Positions 8,605 through 18,734 of a stretch of 64,000 nucleotides of DNA are shown here, in pieces (the first letter of the stretch is position 1; each line of letters starts with the position of its first letter). Under the pieces are notes generated by a model. The model was not told the origin of the DNA, made no database searches, and saw only the letters and a program-made list of their open reading frames with translations. A program made the position numbers and the translations under genes. The DNA comes from Psychrobacter sp. (GTDB lineage Bacteria; Pseudomonadota; Gammaproteobacteria; Pseudomonadales; Moraxellaceae). The stretch is from assembly GCA_018260445.1 (NCBI GenBank), contig JAGLBE010000005.1, positions 1-64,000 on the forward strand, given 5' to 3'.

Positions 8605-9885
8605 CTATTTACGGTCCTCTAACTTAACAAAATCACGGCGTTGTTCACCGGTATACAACTGACGTGGACGGCCAATTTTAAACGGGGCGCTGTGCATCTC
8701 AAGCCAATGGCTAATCCAACCGGCAGTACGGGCTAGGGCAAAAATCACCGTAAACATAGACGTTGGAATACCAATCGCTTTTAAAATAATCCCTGAATAA
8801 AAATCAACGTTGGGATACAAGTTACGCTCAACAAAGTAAGGGTCTTCCAAAGCGATTTTCTCAAGCTTCATCGCTAGGGCAAGTTTAGGATCCGTAATGC
8901 CTAGCGCGCCAAGCACCTCATCACAGGTCTCTTTCATCACTTTAGCGCGGGGGTCAAAGTTTTTATAAACCCGATGCCCAAAGCCCATAAGCTTCACTTC
9001 TTTGCGCTTCACTTTTTCCATAAACTCATCGACGTTTTCAACTGAACCGATTTCGTCTAACATCTCTAATACTGCCTCGTTAGCGCCACCATGCGAGGGG
9101 CCCCAAAGTGCGGCAATGCCGGCTGCGATACAGGCATAAGGGTTAGCGCCAGTTGAACCAGCTAGACGCACGGTAGAGGTTGATGCGTTTTGTTCATGGT
9201 CAGCATGCAAAGTAAAGATTTTATCCATCGCATTTGAAAGGATAGGATTGACTTTATAATTAACGTCTCCAGGCGTTGCAAACATCATGTACAAAAAGTT
9301 TTCAGCGTAGCTAAAGTCATTGCGGGGGTACATAAACGGGTGCCCCTGTGAGTACTTATAGCTCATTGCCGCAAGGGTTGGCATTTTTGCAATCAAGCGA
9401 ATGGCAGTAATCTCACGATGACGCTCATCGCTAACATCCAATCCATCATGATAAAAAGCAGACAAGGCACCAACCACGCCAACCATGATAGCCATCGGAT
9501 GGGCATCACGGCGGAAACCTTCAAAAAACTTACGCAGTTGCTCATGCACGCCCATATGCCTACTGACCTTATAGTAAAAGTCCTTTTTTTGTTCAGTAGT
9601 AGGCAAGTCACCATGCAATAACGCATAGCAAACCTCTAAATAGTCGGCCTGATTGGCCAGCTCGTCAATGGGATAGCCGCGATGCAATAATTCACCTTTA
9701 TCACCATCAATAAAGGTAATTTTAGACTCAACAGGCGCAGTGACTTTATAACCGGGATCATAGGTCCAATAACCCGCTGTCTGAAAAGCAGAAACATCAA
9801 TCACAGCAGGTCCTAGTGTGCCTTGTATAATGGGCAATTCATATTCTTCGCCATCTACTTTTAAATATGCAGTATCGTTAGCCAT
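8605..9885 (-). CDS. gltA: type II citrate synthase
   Basis: Condenses oxaloacetate and acetyl-CoA to citrate, the entry step of the TCA cycle. The 426-residue length is usual for the hexameric, NADH-sensitive bacterial type II enzyme. Visible signatures are [18 protein letters not shown] (catalytic His), [15 protein letters not shown] (second His) and NVDFYSGI (catalytic Asp). The N-terminal domain [20 protein letters not shown] is typical for the family. The gene is divergent from sdhC across 932 bp, as in Acinetobacter and other Moraxellaceae, and ends at the terminator at 8488-8527. The ATG is preceded on the minus strand by CCTAAGAGGATTTT, giving a good AGAGGA ribosome binding site. Confidence 0.97.
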   Translation of the reverse strand: MANDTAYLKVDGEEYELPIIQGTLGPAVIDVSAFQTAGYWTYDPGYKVTAPVESKITFIDGDKGELLHRGYPIDELANQADYLEVCYALLHGDLPTTEQKKDFYYKVSRHMGVHEQLRKFFEGFRRDAHPMAIMVGVVGALSAFYHDGLDVSDERHREITAIRLIAKMPTLAAMSYKYSQGHPFMYPRNDFSYAENFLYMMFATPGDVNYKVNPILSNAMDKIFTLHADHEQNASTSTVRLAGSTGANPYACIAAGIAALWGPSHGGANEAVLEMLDEIGSVENVDEFMEKVKRKEVKLMGFGHRVYKNFDPRAKVMKETCDEVLGALGITDPKLALAMKLEKIALEDPYFVERNLYPNVDFYSGIILKAIGIPTSMFTVIFALARTAGWISHWLEMHSAPFKIGRPRQLYTGEQRRDFVKLEDRK

Positions 9886-10817
9886 AAAATCCTCTTAGGG
9901 GTTGGTGAAAAATTGGTAGGGTATAAAATCGGGTCTGGTTTAGCGCATATCCTAAAAAATCAAGACAAATCCAATACTGGTCGATTGTATCAGATGATAA
10001 CGGGTCTACAAATCTTACCAGTTGGTCTATAACGCCTGCTGGATAACGCCAATATATATCAAGACCGCCAATGGTGCTAGTCGCAAGCCACGTCCTTAGT
10101 GTATCATTTTATAATAGGCTGACTAAAGATGGCTAGATAATATAAAATATAAAATATAAAATATAAGGTATAAGCGTATGTATCAAGGGTAACTAGGCAA
10201 TAAAATACAATAAAATTGAACAAATGGCGCCGTTGGCCGCTTGCTATTCACAAAAGGGCTCACAAAACCCTAGCAAACAGACGACAGTGTTTACCCTGAA
10301 AAGTTGCGTTAACTTGTGTATAGTAACAGTTAACCCTTTAAATTGAAAAATCATTTAGCATTCATGTGTTACCCATGAGTCAAGAGTACCGAAAATAGAG
10401 CTCCAGGCTGCTTACAGATTGATGCTTTTTGGTTTTTTGTTTGTAATTGGTAGCAACAAACTCTATAATTACGTTCAAATAGAGACTGACGAACGCTATT
10501 ATCTATCTTACTTACACGTATGCCTATTTTTGATAGATTCCTGAGTCAAGGGCAATGGCGTTTCGCAGCAATGAGGTAATGAGGTAAAATAGGCTAATAG
10601 CCAATAAAGCCCAAATAACCTGTTAGCAACTGCTTTTTGGTTTATTCATAACCGCTTGTAGTTTGTTAGTCACTCCTTATAGTTTATCGTCATTCATCAA
10701 TTTATCTGTTTTGTGCTTTTTAAGATACGCCGCTGTCAATCATCCGAGCAATAAAGGATGCCCATAAAGCCACGCTTCTATAAATAGCATGAGAGTCAAC
10801 TGTAAAGGACGCCCGCT
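9886..10817. other. 932-bp divergent intergenic region between gltA and sdhC
   Basis: No credible gene is present. It must hold the promoters for gltA (leftward) and the sdh-suc cluster (rightward). AT-rich reiterations occur at 10138-10170 (repeats of ATAAAATAT) and a small one near 10570-10585 (AATGAGGT twice). I did not find a promoter or operator pair good enough to mark. Confidence 0.6.
10138..10170. repeat. AT-rich 9-bp reiteration
   Basis: The unit TATAAAATA is repeated about three times, with a final variant TATAAGGTA. It lies in the gltA/sdhC divergent region and could affect promoter spacing, but nothing shows that it does. Confidence 0.7.
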
Positions 10818-11195
10818 TTGAAAAGCAATCGACCGATCAACCTGCCCCTAAGCCAAGTCATCAGCGTCAATACGTCGCCTATGGCTATTGCGTCCATATT
10901 GCATCGTATTTCTGGCATCATTTTATTTCTATTAATACCCGTGATGCTGTGGATTTTGCAAACCTCTTTGGCGTCACCGAGTCATTTTGACAGTGTCTTT
11001 GACAATGTCTTGCTGCGGTTTGTGGCTTGGATATTCGTATCGGCAACGGCTTATCACTTTGTTATGGGTATCAAACATCTGCTAGCCGATATGGGCTTTA
11101 ACGAAGAGCTTAAATCTGGTCGCATGGCCTCTAACGTATGTTTTGTGATAGCCGCTATCTTAATCGTACTAGCCTTTGTATGGGTGATGTTTTAA
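10818..11195 (+). CDS. sdhC: succinate dehydrogenase cytochrome b556 subunit
   Basis: One of two membrane anchor subunits of complex II, binding haem b and ubiquinone in the inner membrane. The 125-residue protein has three hydrophobic helices (about 28-50, 65-88 and 103-124) and the family signature SILHRISGIILFLLIPVMLW, followed by YHFVMGIKHLLADMG with the likely haem-ligand His. The start codon is TTG, preceded by AAAGGAC at a suitable distance. It begins sdhCDAB; its TAA stop overlaps the sdhD ATG by one base (TAATG), indicating translational coupling. Confidence 0.94.
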   Translation: MKSNRPINLPLSQVISVNTSPMAIASILHRISGIILFLLIPVMLWILQTSLASPSHFDSVFDNVLLRFVAWIFVSATAYHFVMGIKHLLADMGFNEELKSGRMASNVCFVIAAILIVLAFVWVMF

Positions 11196-11590
11196 TGAAA
11201 AATAATTCTAGTATCAAAAGTGCGACGGGTTTGACCGGGTCAGGCTCACGAGATTGGATCGTTCAGCGCTTAAGTGCGGTAGTCTTAGCAGTATACTCAG
11301 TGGTACTGCTAGGGTTTTTCTTAACCCATGGGCATATTACTTATGATGAGTGGGTGCATTTTATGACCAGCCTACCCATGCGTCTTTTTAGCCTTGTGAC
11401 TATTTTGGCACTGGCCGGGCATGCTTGGGTCGGGATGTGGACAGTCTTTACCGATTATATCACCACGGGTAAGTTGGGTAATATGGCATCTGGGCTACGT
11501 TTGCTATTGCAAGCCTTGATGATTATCACCATTTTAGTCTATTTATTTTGGGGCATTATGATTTTTTGGGGCGTAGGCACCCGCGGTTAG
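11195..11590 (+). CDS. sdhD: succinate dehydrogenase hydrophobic membrane anchor protein
   Basis: Second membrane anchor of complex II, forming the quinone site with SdhC. I start it at the ATG that overlaps the sdhC stop by one base, giving 131 residues (MKNNSSIKSATGL...). The motif GSRDWIVQRLSAVVLAVYSV is typical, and three transmembrane helices follow; the His in LAGHAWVGMWTV is a candidate haem ligand and DY in FTDY fits the family's quinone-site region. An in-frame upstream extension to 11138 lies inside sdhC and is unlikely to be used. Confidence 0.93.
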   Translation: MKNNSSIKSATGLTGSGSRDWIVQRLSAVVLAVYSVVLLGFFLTHGHITYDEWVHFMTSLPMRLFSLVTILALAGHAWVGMWTVFTDYITTGKLGNMASGLRLLLQALMIITILVYLFWGIMIFWGVGTRG

Positions 11591-12018
11591 TTTAGCCTAC
11601 TGGCTTTAAAGACTATCTCAAAAAATTGCTCAAACAGTAGGGTGCTGATCGGTGTGTCTCAATGAGCTAGACTATGTTGGTCGAATGATTGCGATACTGC
11701 GATATGCTGTTATCTATACCCTGTACCCTGTTCGATAATCGTTACCGGTTTTACCTCGTTTTGTTAAAAACAGCTTTGCTTATTTTGCCTGTGTAATAGA
11801 TATATAGTTAATAGATATATAGTTAGTAGATATATAGTTAATAGATATATAGTTAATAGATATATAGTTAATAGATATATAGTTAATAGATATATAGATA
11901 GATAAGATAACCAGATAGGTCGTGCAGGACATCCCTTTTAGACTCAGACCAAACATTGATTTAGCGTGGCTTTCACGCCTAAGCGCAAGATAAATCACGT
12001 ATTCATTAGGAAAGCGTA
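11591..12018. other. 428-bp gap between sdhD and sdhA
   Basis: This is unusually long for an sdhD-sdhA junction. It holds the 15-bp array at 11794-11898 and otherwise no gene. A ribosome binding site (TTAGGAAAG) precedes sdhA. I see no clear terminator, so sdhA may still be reached from the sdhC promoter. Confidence 0.6.
11794..11898. repeat. 15-bp tandem array inside the sdh operon
   Basis: Seven units of TAATAGATATATAGT run from 11794 to 11898; the third unit has one change (TAGTAGATATATAGT) and the last ends in A. Since 15 is divisible by three, the minus strand reads as repeated ISINY residues, an artefact of the array and not a gene. It sits between sdhD and sdhA. Confidence 0.95.
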
Positions 12019-13869
12019 ATGGCAACTCGACAAGACAATACAATTAGCAATATTAAAACCCTTAATTATGACACGGTGATCGTGGGCGGTGGTGGCTCAG
12101 GGATGCGAGCGGCGCTGCAATTGGCAGAAGCGGATATGAAGGTAGCGGTTATCACCAAGGTGTTTCCAACGCGCTCGCACACCGTAGCGGCACAGGGTGG
12201 CATTGGTGCCAGCCTTGGTAACATGAGTGATGACAACTGGCATTTTCACTTTTATGATACGGTCAAAGGCTCGGACTGGCTGGGCGACCAAGACGCTATC
12301 GAATATATGTGCCGTGAAGCGCCAAAAGTGGTGTATGAGCTTGAGCACATGGGCATGCCCTTTGATAGAAACGAAGATGGCACAATTTATCAGCGTCCTT
12401 TTGGTGGCCATACTTCAAATTATGGCGAAAAACCGGTGCAACGTGCTTGCGCTGCTGCGGACCGTACCGGCCATGCCTTATTGCATACCCTATATCAAAA
12501 AAACCTTGAGCAAGGGACTGAGTTTTTTATCGAGTGGATAGCCCTCGATTTAATCAAAGATGCCGAGGGCAATATCAATGGCGTGATTGCCATTGAACAA
12601 GAAACAGGCACGGTATCGGTGTTTCAATCGCCGATTACAGTGCTGGCTACTGGCGGCGCTGGGCGTATTTTTACCGCGTCGACCAATGCCTATATTAATA
12701 CGGGTGATGGTTTGGGCATGGCAGTGCGGGCAGGTGTTCCCCTACAAGATATGGAGTTTTGGCAATTTCACCCCACTGGCGTATTTGGTGCGGGTGTGCT
12801 ACTAACCGAAGGTTGCCGTGGTGAAGGCGCCATCTTGCGTAATAAAGATGGCGAAGCCTTTATGGAGCGTTATGCGCCTACCGTTAAGGATTTAGCCCCA
12901 CGTGATTTGGTCTCACGCTCGATGGATCAGGAGATTAAAGAGGGGCGTGGATGTGGCCCTAACAAAGACCATATTGTGATGGACATGACCCATCTGGGCG
13001 TGGATACTATTATGAAGCGTTTACCTTCGGTGTTTGAAATTGGTAAAAACTTTGCCAACGTAGACATCACCAAAGAGCCTATCCCCGTTATTCCGACGAT
13101 TCATTATATGATGGGCGGTATTCCAACCAATATTCATGGGCAAGTTGTGGTGCCAGATATTGCAGCAGGTACCGATGCCGACGGCCTGTATGCCGAGGGC
13201 AACATTGTCAACGGGTTGTATGCCATTGGTGAGTGTGCTTGCGTGAGTGTACATGGGGCCAATCGTTTGGGTACCAACTCGCTATTGGATTTGGTGGTGT
13301 TTGGCCGGGCAGCGGGCAAAAATATTACCGATGTGTACCATCAAGCTGACCACAATTACAAGCCGATAGACCCTAGAGTATTGGACTTTACCATGCAACG
13401 TTTAAACACCTTGCAGCAGTCTACCAGTGGTTATAACGCCCAAGAAGTGGCAGACGAGATACGGGCACTCATGCAAACCCATGCCAGTGTGTTTCGTACC
13501 CAAGCCTTGATGGATGAAGGGCGTGAAAAACTATTGGCACTCAAAGCCAAAGTGGATAATATCCATCTGGATGACAAATCGCAAGTATTTAACACGGCAC
13601 GCATTGAGGCGTTAGAAGTGGCCAATTTGTACGAGGTTGCTAAAGCGACCATGCTATCTGCTGCTAATCGTCACGAATGCCGAGGTGCGCATACGGTATT
13701 GGACTATGAGCGCCCCGAAGATGACGCTACAGCGCCCAATGGCCGTGATGATGTGAATTGGATGAAGCACACGCTTTGGTACTCAAAGGACAACACCATT
13801 ATTTATAAGCCAGTACGTAAAGTACCCTTGACAGTGGATTACGTTGAGCCTAAAGTTCGGGTTTATTAA
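12019..13869 (+). CDS. sdhA: succinate dehydrogenase flavoprotein subunit
   Basis: Catalytic subunit of complex II: oxidises succinate to fumarate with covalently bound FAD. The 616-residue protein shows the dinucleotide-binding motif VIVGGGGSGMRAAL near the N-terminus, then the flavinylation motif RSHTVAAQGGIGASLGN with the FAD-linked His. Also seen are HPTG and the catalytic region GEGAILRN, HYMMGGIPTN, and GANRLGTNSLLDLVVFGR. The C-terminal end (DDVNWMKHTLWY...PKVRVY) is usual. It follows sdhD after 428 bp and precedes sdhB by 125 bp. Confidence 0.97.
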   Translation: MATRQDNTISNIKTLNYDTVIVGGGGSGMRAALQLAEADMKVAVITKVFPTRSHTVAAQGGIGASLGNMSDDNWHFHFYDTVKGSDWLGDQDAIEYMCREAPKVVYELEHMGMPFDRNEDGTIYQRPFGGHTSNYGEKPVQRACAAADRTGHALLHTLYQKNLEQGTEFFIEWIALDLIKDAEGNINGVIAIEQETGTVSVFQSPITVLATGGAGRIFTASTNAYINTGDGLGMAVRAGVPLQDMEFWQFHPTGVFGAGVLLTEGCRGEGAILRNKDGEAFMERYAPTVKDLAPRDLVSRSMDQEIKEGRGCGPNKDHIVMDMTHLGVDTIMKRLPSVFEIGKNFANVDITKEPIPVIPTIHYMMGGIPTNIHGQVVVPDIAAGTDADGLYAEGNIVNGLYAIGECACVSVHGANRLGTNSLLDLVVFGRAAGKNITDVYHQADHNYKPIDPRVLDFTMQRLNTLQQSTSGYNAQEVADEIRALMQTHASVFRTQALMDEGREKLLALKAKVDNIHLDDKSQVFNTARIEALEVANLYEVAKATMLSAANRHECRGAHTVLDYERPEDDATAPNGRDDVNWMKHTLWYSKDNTIIYKPVRKVPLTVDYVEPKVRVY

Positions 13870-13994
13870 CCCGCCTATTAAACCTTTTTACAAGCGATAA
13901 ACCCATAAACCAGTATCCCTAATTTTTGATTGTGTAAGGTTGTTGCCGGTACTTTTAGCCGGATTAACCCCTTACACCGCGCGGAGTAAGCATT

Positions 13995-14705
13995 ATGAGC
14001 CGAGGTAGTCGCACTATTGAGATATACCGCTATGACCCTGACAAGGATGCAGCGCCCTACTTGCAAACCTATACCGTTGAGCTTTTGGACTCAGACCGTA
14101 TGTTGCTCGATATCTTATTACGCCTTAAAAAACAAGATGAAACCATCACCTTTAGACGCTCGTGCCGTGAGGGCATTTGTGGCTCGGACGGGGTGAATGT
14201 TAACGGGAAAAATGGCTTGGCCTGTTTGATTAACATGAACACCTTGCCCGAAAAAGTCACTGTACGCCCGTTGCCAGGCTTGCCCGTGGTACGTGACTTA
14301 GTCGTCGATATGAACCAGTTTTATGAGCAGTATGAAAAGGTGCATCCGTATCTGATTAACGAACAACCTGCACCGCCTACCGAGCGCTTACAATCTCCTG
14401 AAGAGCGTGAAAAGTTAAATGGTCTTTATGAGTGCATCTTGTGTGCGTGTTGTTCAACCAGTTGCCCCTCATTTTGGTGGAACCCAGATAAATTTTTGGG
14501 CCCATCAGCATTGCTGCATGCATATCGTTTTGTGGCGGATAGCCGCGATGCCGATACCCAAGCTCGCCTAGCCCGCTTAGACGACCCGTTTAGCTTGTTT
14601 CGCTGCCGAGGTATTATGAACTGTGTGTCGGTTTGTCCCAAAGGCTTAAACCCAACCCGGGCCATTGGTCACTTACGTAACATGCTGCTCGACCAAGCAG
14701 GTTAG
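13995..14705 (+). CDS. sdhB: succinate dehydrogenase iron-sulfur subunit
   Basis: Transfers electrons from SdhA to quinone through three iron-sulfur clusters. The 236-residue protein shows the [2Fe-2S] ligands Cys57, Cys62, Asp65 and Cys77 (SCREGICGSDG...LAC), the [4Fe-4S] motif CILCACCSTSCP starting at Cys147, and the [3Fe-4S]/[4Fe-4S] group CRGIMNCVSVCPKG at 204-216. The Asp in place of Cys in the first cluster is normal in this family. GCGGAGTAAGC precedes the ATG. It ends the sdh unit; a strong terminator follows at 14814-14846. Confidence 0.97.
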   Translation: MSRGSRTIEIYRYDPDKDAAPYLQTYTVELLDSDRMLLDILLRLKKQDETITFRRSCREGICGSDGVNVNGKNGLACLINMNTLPEKVTVRPLPGLPVVRDLVVDMNQFYEQYEKVHPYLINEQPAPPTERLQSPEEREKLNGLYECILCACCSTSCPSFWWNPDKFLGPSALLHAYRFVADSRDADTQARLARLDDPFSLFRCRGIMNCVSVCPKGLNPTRAIGHLRNMLLDQAG

Positions 14706-14813
14706 GTATTGAGTCTGTTATGGACTTAGCTATGAAGTTTGCTATGAAGTTTGCTATGAATAGGTACGCAAATGGGCTAGCAACTGTCATGGTACGAATT
14801 ACGTGAATACCAC

Positions 14814-14846
14814 AGACCTCTATTTGTTGATAGAGGTCTTTTTTTG
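14814..14846 (+). terminator. rho-independent terminator after sdhB
   Basis: A perfect 10-bp stem AGACCTCTAT / ATAGAGGTCT with a 6-base loop is followed by seven T. It is 109 bp past the sdhB stop. Confidence 0.93.
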
Positions 14847-15343
14847 TTAGAATTATTAGCCATCAAGGCAGAGCATTTTATGCCTAAATACTGACTATTG
14901 AGCAAACAAAGCACTGAAGGAGATTATCCGTGCTAACCTTGTCAAGAGTCCGCGTTAAGAGTCTGTCGTGCAACCCCAAACACTAAGCGTTGTCTATGAT
15001 AAAGAGCCCTATCTTTTATAATCTATCCCATGGTTAACGTATCCTGGTACACTCAAAAATTTTAAATGTTAAAGAAATGTAGGGCTTGTATACTAGCCGC
15101 TTATAGCTTAAAACAGTCACGTAAAGTGAGATTAGCAATATCGCCCTAAAACGTTGTAGGCTGCATATTTGCCTCACAGTTTGTAACTCATGGGTCAATT
15201 GCGTCATGACTGTTTCTTTAGCAGTGAAATCAGTGAAATCAGTGAATAAGATGGCTTAAAACCGCAGTAGATGTTCAGCAGATGAGTATGAGAACTATTA
15301 GATAACTATGAGTTAACTATGAGTTAAGAAATAACCAGTAGAC

Positions 15344-15457
15344 AACATTGGTATTAACATTGGTATCAACATTGGTATTAACATTGCAGAACAATTACCC
15401 TAATTAGACTTGCCTATTAATAGCGTTTTAAAACAAGTAATAGCGTTTTAAAACAAG
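15344..15457. repeat. 12-bp and 20-bp tandem duplications upstream of sucA
   Basis: AACATTGGTATT is repeated three times with a partial fourth copy (15344-15386). After 31 bp, TAATAGCGTTTTAAAACAAG occurs twice exactly (15418-15437 and 15438-15457). The 20-bp unit contains the palindrome GTTTTAAAAC. Confidence 0.9.
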
Positions 15458-15725
15458 CTTACCATATCAGTAGGGAATAATAGTGAACAGTAGTGAACAA
15501 GGACAGTCGACTCAGTTAAAAACAGTTTCGCCTGTTGAGAGTGAAAACAGAAATACAGATTGCTCAGTCGTTCACGCATAACTAAACATATTACTTACAA
15601 TCATCTCAATTATAATAGCTTAATCTATAACCAAAATGTTAAAGCTCGATGATGACCTAAACCTTTAAGCTTCATACAAATCCAAAATTGTTTGCCCCAA
15701 ACTCTAATGCCAATAACAAAAGACT

Positions 15726-18614
15726 ATGACTATTATGAAAAAAGATGTGCTAAACACCGCAGGAACCGAGCTAGCAGGTGATAATGCCAGCTATATTGAA
15801 TCGTTATACGAACAGTATTTGCAGGAGCCCACCAGTGTTGATGAGGACTGGCAGAAGTATTTTAACCAGTTTGTTACGGGCAATGATGCACTGCATCACG
15901 TTATCCAAGATCAATTTTTGCTGTTGGCCCGCAATCAAACCAATCCCAAAAGTGGTGTCACAACAGAGACATCTAGTTTAGATAGCGCGGACTCGACGCC
16001 ATCTTGTGCCGACCCAAAACAGATGGGGGTGCAAAAATTGATTTCGGCGTATCGCCGCCGCGGCCACCGCCGTGCCCAGCTTGACCCGTTACAGCTCCAT
16101 CCCCGCGCCGCGGTGGAAGACTTGACTTTAGAGTTTCACGATTTGTCCGTAGCGGACTTAGACACCGTATTTCCTACCAGCGATTTGAATATAGGTAAGC
16201 CCGAAGCCACCTTGCGTGAAATCGTTGAAATTATGGAGAGGGTATATTGCCGCCATATCGGTATTGAATATATGCACGTGACCACCAGCACCGAGAAGCG
16301 CTGGTTTGAAAACTATATCGAAACCAATCTTGGCTTTATTAACTTTGATGACGAAAAGCGTCAGTCTATTTTAGAGCGTCTCACGGCGGCAGAAGGTTTG
16401 GAGAAGTATCTGGCCCGTAAATATACCGGGGTGAAGCGTTTTGGCTTAGAAGGTGGCGAGAGTTTTATTCCAGCCGTGCACGAAATCATCCAGCGCTGTG
16501 GCAGTTATGGCACCAAAGAGGTGGTCATCGGTATGGCGCATCGTGGCCGCTTAAACTTGCTGGTCAATATTTTGGGTAAAAATCCCGCCGATTTGTTTGA
16601 TGAGTTTGATGGTAAAGTCTTACCACAAAAGGGCTCAGGCGACGTAAAATACCACAACGGTTATTCCTCGAATGTGATGACCCCAGGCGGTGAAGCACAT
16701 TTGGCCTTGGCCTTTAATCCCTCACATTTAGAAATTGTCTCGCCAGTGTTAGAAGGCTCTGTACGTGCCCGCCAGGTACGTCGCGATGATAGCGATGGCA
16801 ATTTAGTCTTGCCGTTGGTGGTGCATGGTGACGCCGCTTTTGCCGGTCAAGGCGTGGTACAAGAAACCTTCCAGATGTCGCAAACCCGCGCCTATACCAC
16901 AGGTGGCACCGTCCATCTGGTCATTAATAACCAAGTTGGGTTTACCACCAGCCGCCAAGAGGATGCTCGCTCTACTGAATACTGTACCGATATCGCTAAA
17001 ATGGTGCATGCGCCGATATTGCACGTTAATGGCGATGATCCCGAATCCGTGGTGTTTGTGGCGCAAATGGCCTTAGATTACCGCCGTAAATTTCACAAAG
17101 ACATCGTTATTGATTTATTTTGCTATCGCCGCAATGGCCATAATGAAGCGGATGAGCCTTCTGCCACCCAACCGCTGATGTATGCGGTTATCAAAAAGAT
17201 GCCATCGACGCGCACCCTGTATGCCCAAAAGCTGATTGCTGATGGCGTCATAACCGCGGATGATGAAAAACGTTTAGAAGACGACTATCGTGAATCGCTC
17301 GATAGAGGCGAATACGTGGTGAACTCACTGGTTCAAGACCCCAATGAAGAGCTGTTTGTCGATTGGAAACCCTATCTTGGTCACGATTTAAAAGATGACT
17401 GGGACACCAGCGTCGCTATCGAGAAGCTTAAAGCCTATGGTCAGCGTATGGCCGAGTTACCGGCAGGTTTTAAGCTACAGCGTCAAGTACAAAAAGTAGT
17501 GGAACAGCGTCTGGCCATGCAAACCGGCGAAGAGCCCCTTAACTGGGGCGCAGCCGAAACCTTGGCGTATGCGTCGTTAGTGGATGAGGGCTACTTGGTG
17601 CGGATTACGGGTGAAGATGTCGGACGAGGTACCTTCTCGCACCGTCATGCCGAATTATTTAATGTTGACAATGGCGATATGTACGTGCCCCTTGCCCATC
17701 TCAATGCCACCCAAGCCCGTTTTGCCACCTATAACTCTTTGTTGTCTGAAGAAGCGGTACTGGCCTTTGAATATGGCTATGCCACCACGGTGCCAGATGC
17801 CCTTATCGTTTGGGAGGCGCAATTTGGCGACTTTGTCAATGGCGCTCAAGTGGTGATTGACCAGTTTATTGCCAGTGGCGAAACCAAATGGCAACGGGTG
17901 TGTGGCTTGACTATGTTATTGCCGCACGGCTTTGAAGGTCAAGGCCCAGAGCATTCTTCCGCCCGTCTAGAGCGCTTTTTGCAATTATGTGCTGAAGATA
18001 ATATGCAGGTGATTACCCCAACCACCCCGGCGCAAATTTTCCATGCTTTGCGCCGTAATGCAGTGCGTCCCATCCGTAAGCCATTGATTGTCATGTCGCC
18101 AAAAAGTCTACTACGCCATAAATTGGCAACCTCGCCGCTAGAAGCACTCGCCAATGGCAAGTTTGAGACCGTGTTGCCCGAAGTTGATACGCTTAACAAT
18201 GACGACGTTACCCGCTTGGTCTTTTGTGGGGGCAAGGTGTACTATGATTTACTTGAGCAACGCCGCGAGCTTGGTTTAAATCATGTCGCAATTGTCCGTA
18301 TTGAACAGCTCTATCCGCTACCTGAAGCGAGAATGATTGCTGAGGTGCAAAAATATAACAACTTAGATGAGATTGTATGGTGTCAAGAAGAGCCATTAAA
18401 CCAAGGGGCTTGGTACTATCTTGCCCCACATATGTTCCGTATTTTTGGCCCCCAAGCTGATGGCACGCCAAGGGTAACCAAAGCGCATATTGATACCCCT
18501 GTTGCACGCCCGGCATCGGCTGCGCCCGCAACAGGCTTGCCCGCAATTCACGCGCGTCAGCAACAAGAGTTGGTTGCAGGCGGCCTTGGTGTGGCGATTG
18601 ACGATTTAAAATAG
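15726..18614 (+). CDS. sucA: 2-oxoglutarate dehydrogenase E1 component
   Basis: Thiamine diphosphate-dependent decarboxylase of the 2-oxoglutarate dehydrogenase complex. The 962-residue protein has an N-terminal segment typical of E1o (YIESLYEQYLQEPTSVDEDWQKYF), the conserved GMAHRGRLNLLVNILGK, the ThDP-binding GDAAFAGQGVVQETFQMSQ, FCYRRNGHNEADEPS, and near the C-terminus the transketolase-like EAQFGDFVNGAQVVIDQFI and LLPHGFEGQGPEHSSARLERFLQL. A second in-frame ATG three codons later could be the real start. sucB follows 120 bp downstream. The length matches the family's usual 930-960 residues. Confidence 0.97.
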   Translation: MTIMKKDVLNTAGTELAGDNASYIESLYEQYLQEPTSVDEDWQKYFNQFVTGNDALHHVIQDQFLLLARNQTNPKSGVTTETSSLDSADSTPSCADPKQMGVQKLISAYRRRGHRRAQLDPLQLHPRAAVEDLTLEFHDLSVADLDTVFPTSDLNIGKPEATLREIVEIMERVYCRHIGIEYMHVTTSTEKRWFENYIETNLGFINFDDEKRQSILERLTAAEGLEKYLARKYTGVKRFGLEGGESFIPAVHEIIQRCGSYGTKEVVIGMAHRGRLNLLVNILGKNPADLFDEFDGKVLPQKGSGDVKYHNGYSSNVMTPGGEAHLALAFNPSHLEIVSPVLEGSVRARQVRRDDSDGNLVLPLVVHGDAAFAGQGVVQETFQMSQTRAYTTGGTVHLVINNQVGFTTSRQEDARSTEYCTDIAKMVHAPILHVNGDDPESVVFVAQMALDYRRKFHKDIVIDLFCYRRNGHNEADEPSATQPLMYAVIKKMPSTRTLYAQKLIADGVITADDEKRLEDDYRESLDRGEYVVNSLVQDPNEELFVDWKPYLGHDLKDDWDTSVAIEKLKAYGQRMAELPAGFKLQRQVQKVVEQRLAMQTGEEPLNWGAAETLAYASLVDEGYLVRITGEDVGRGTFSHRHAELFNVDNGDMYVPLAHLNATQARFATYNSLLSEEAVLAFEYGYATTVPDALIVWEAQFGDFVNGAQVVIDQFIASGETKWQRVCGLTMLLPHGFEGQGPEHSSARLERFLQLCAEDNMQVITPTTPAQIFHALRRNAVRPIRKPLIVMSPKSLLRHKLATSPLEALANGKFETVLPEVDTLNNDDVTRLVFCGGKVYYDLLEQRRELGLNHVAIVRIEQLYPLPEARMIAEVQKYNNLDEIVWCQEEPLNQGAWYYLAPHMFRIFGPQADGTPRVTKAHIDTPVARPASAAPATGLPAIHARQQQELVAGGLGVAIDDLK

Positions 18615-18734
18615 CCCGTTTTTTACTTTAGGTTCAAATTAAAAAATGTCATCTAAAGTAGTCGATACATCCATCAACCCATAAATCAATAATCATATTA
18701 CTTTAATAAAATTAATCCAACAGGAGCACCACTC

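Larger units (their letters stand above)
14706..15725. other. 1.0-kb intergenic region between sdhB and sucA
   Basis: No convincing gene in either direction. It holds the sdhB terminator (14814-14846) and then several unrelated short duplications: GCTATGAAGTTT (about 14729-14758), CAGTGAAAT (about 15220-15248), TTAACTATGAG (about 15302-15326) and the arrays within 15344-15457. The right part should include the sucA promoter. Because a terminator and about 0.9 kb separate sdhB from sucA, the sucAB unit is likely transcribed on its own. Confidence 0.6.

Noticed and set aside
11780..12043. A leftward open frame with repeated ISINY residues
   Set aside because: It is a direct product of the 15-bp array, which stays in frame, and overlaps the start of sdhA on the other strand. 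No ribosome binding site or homology is evident.
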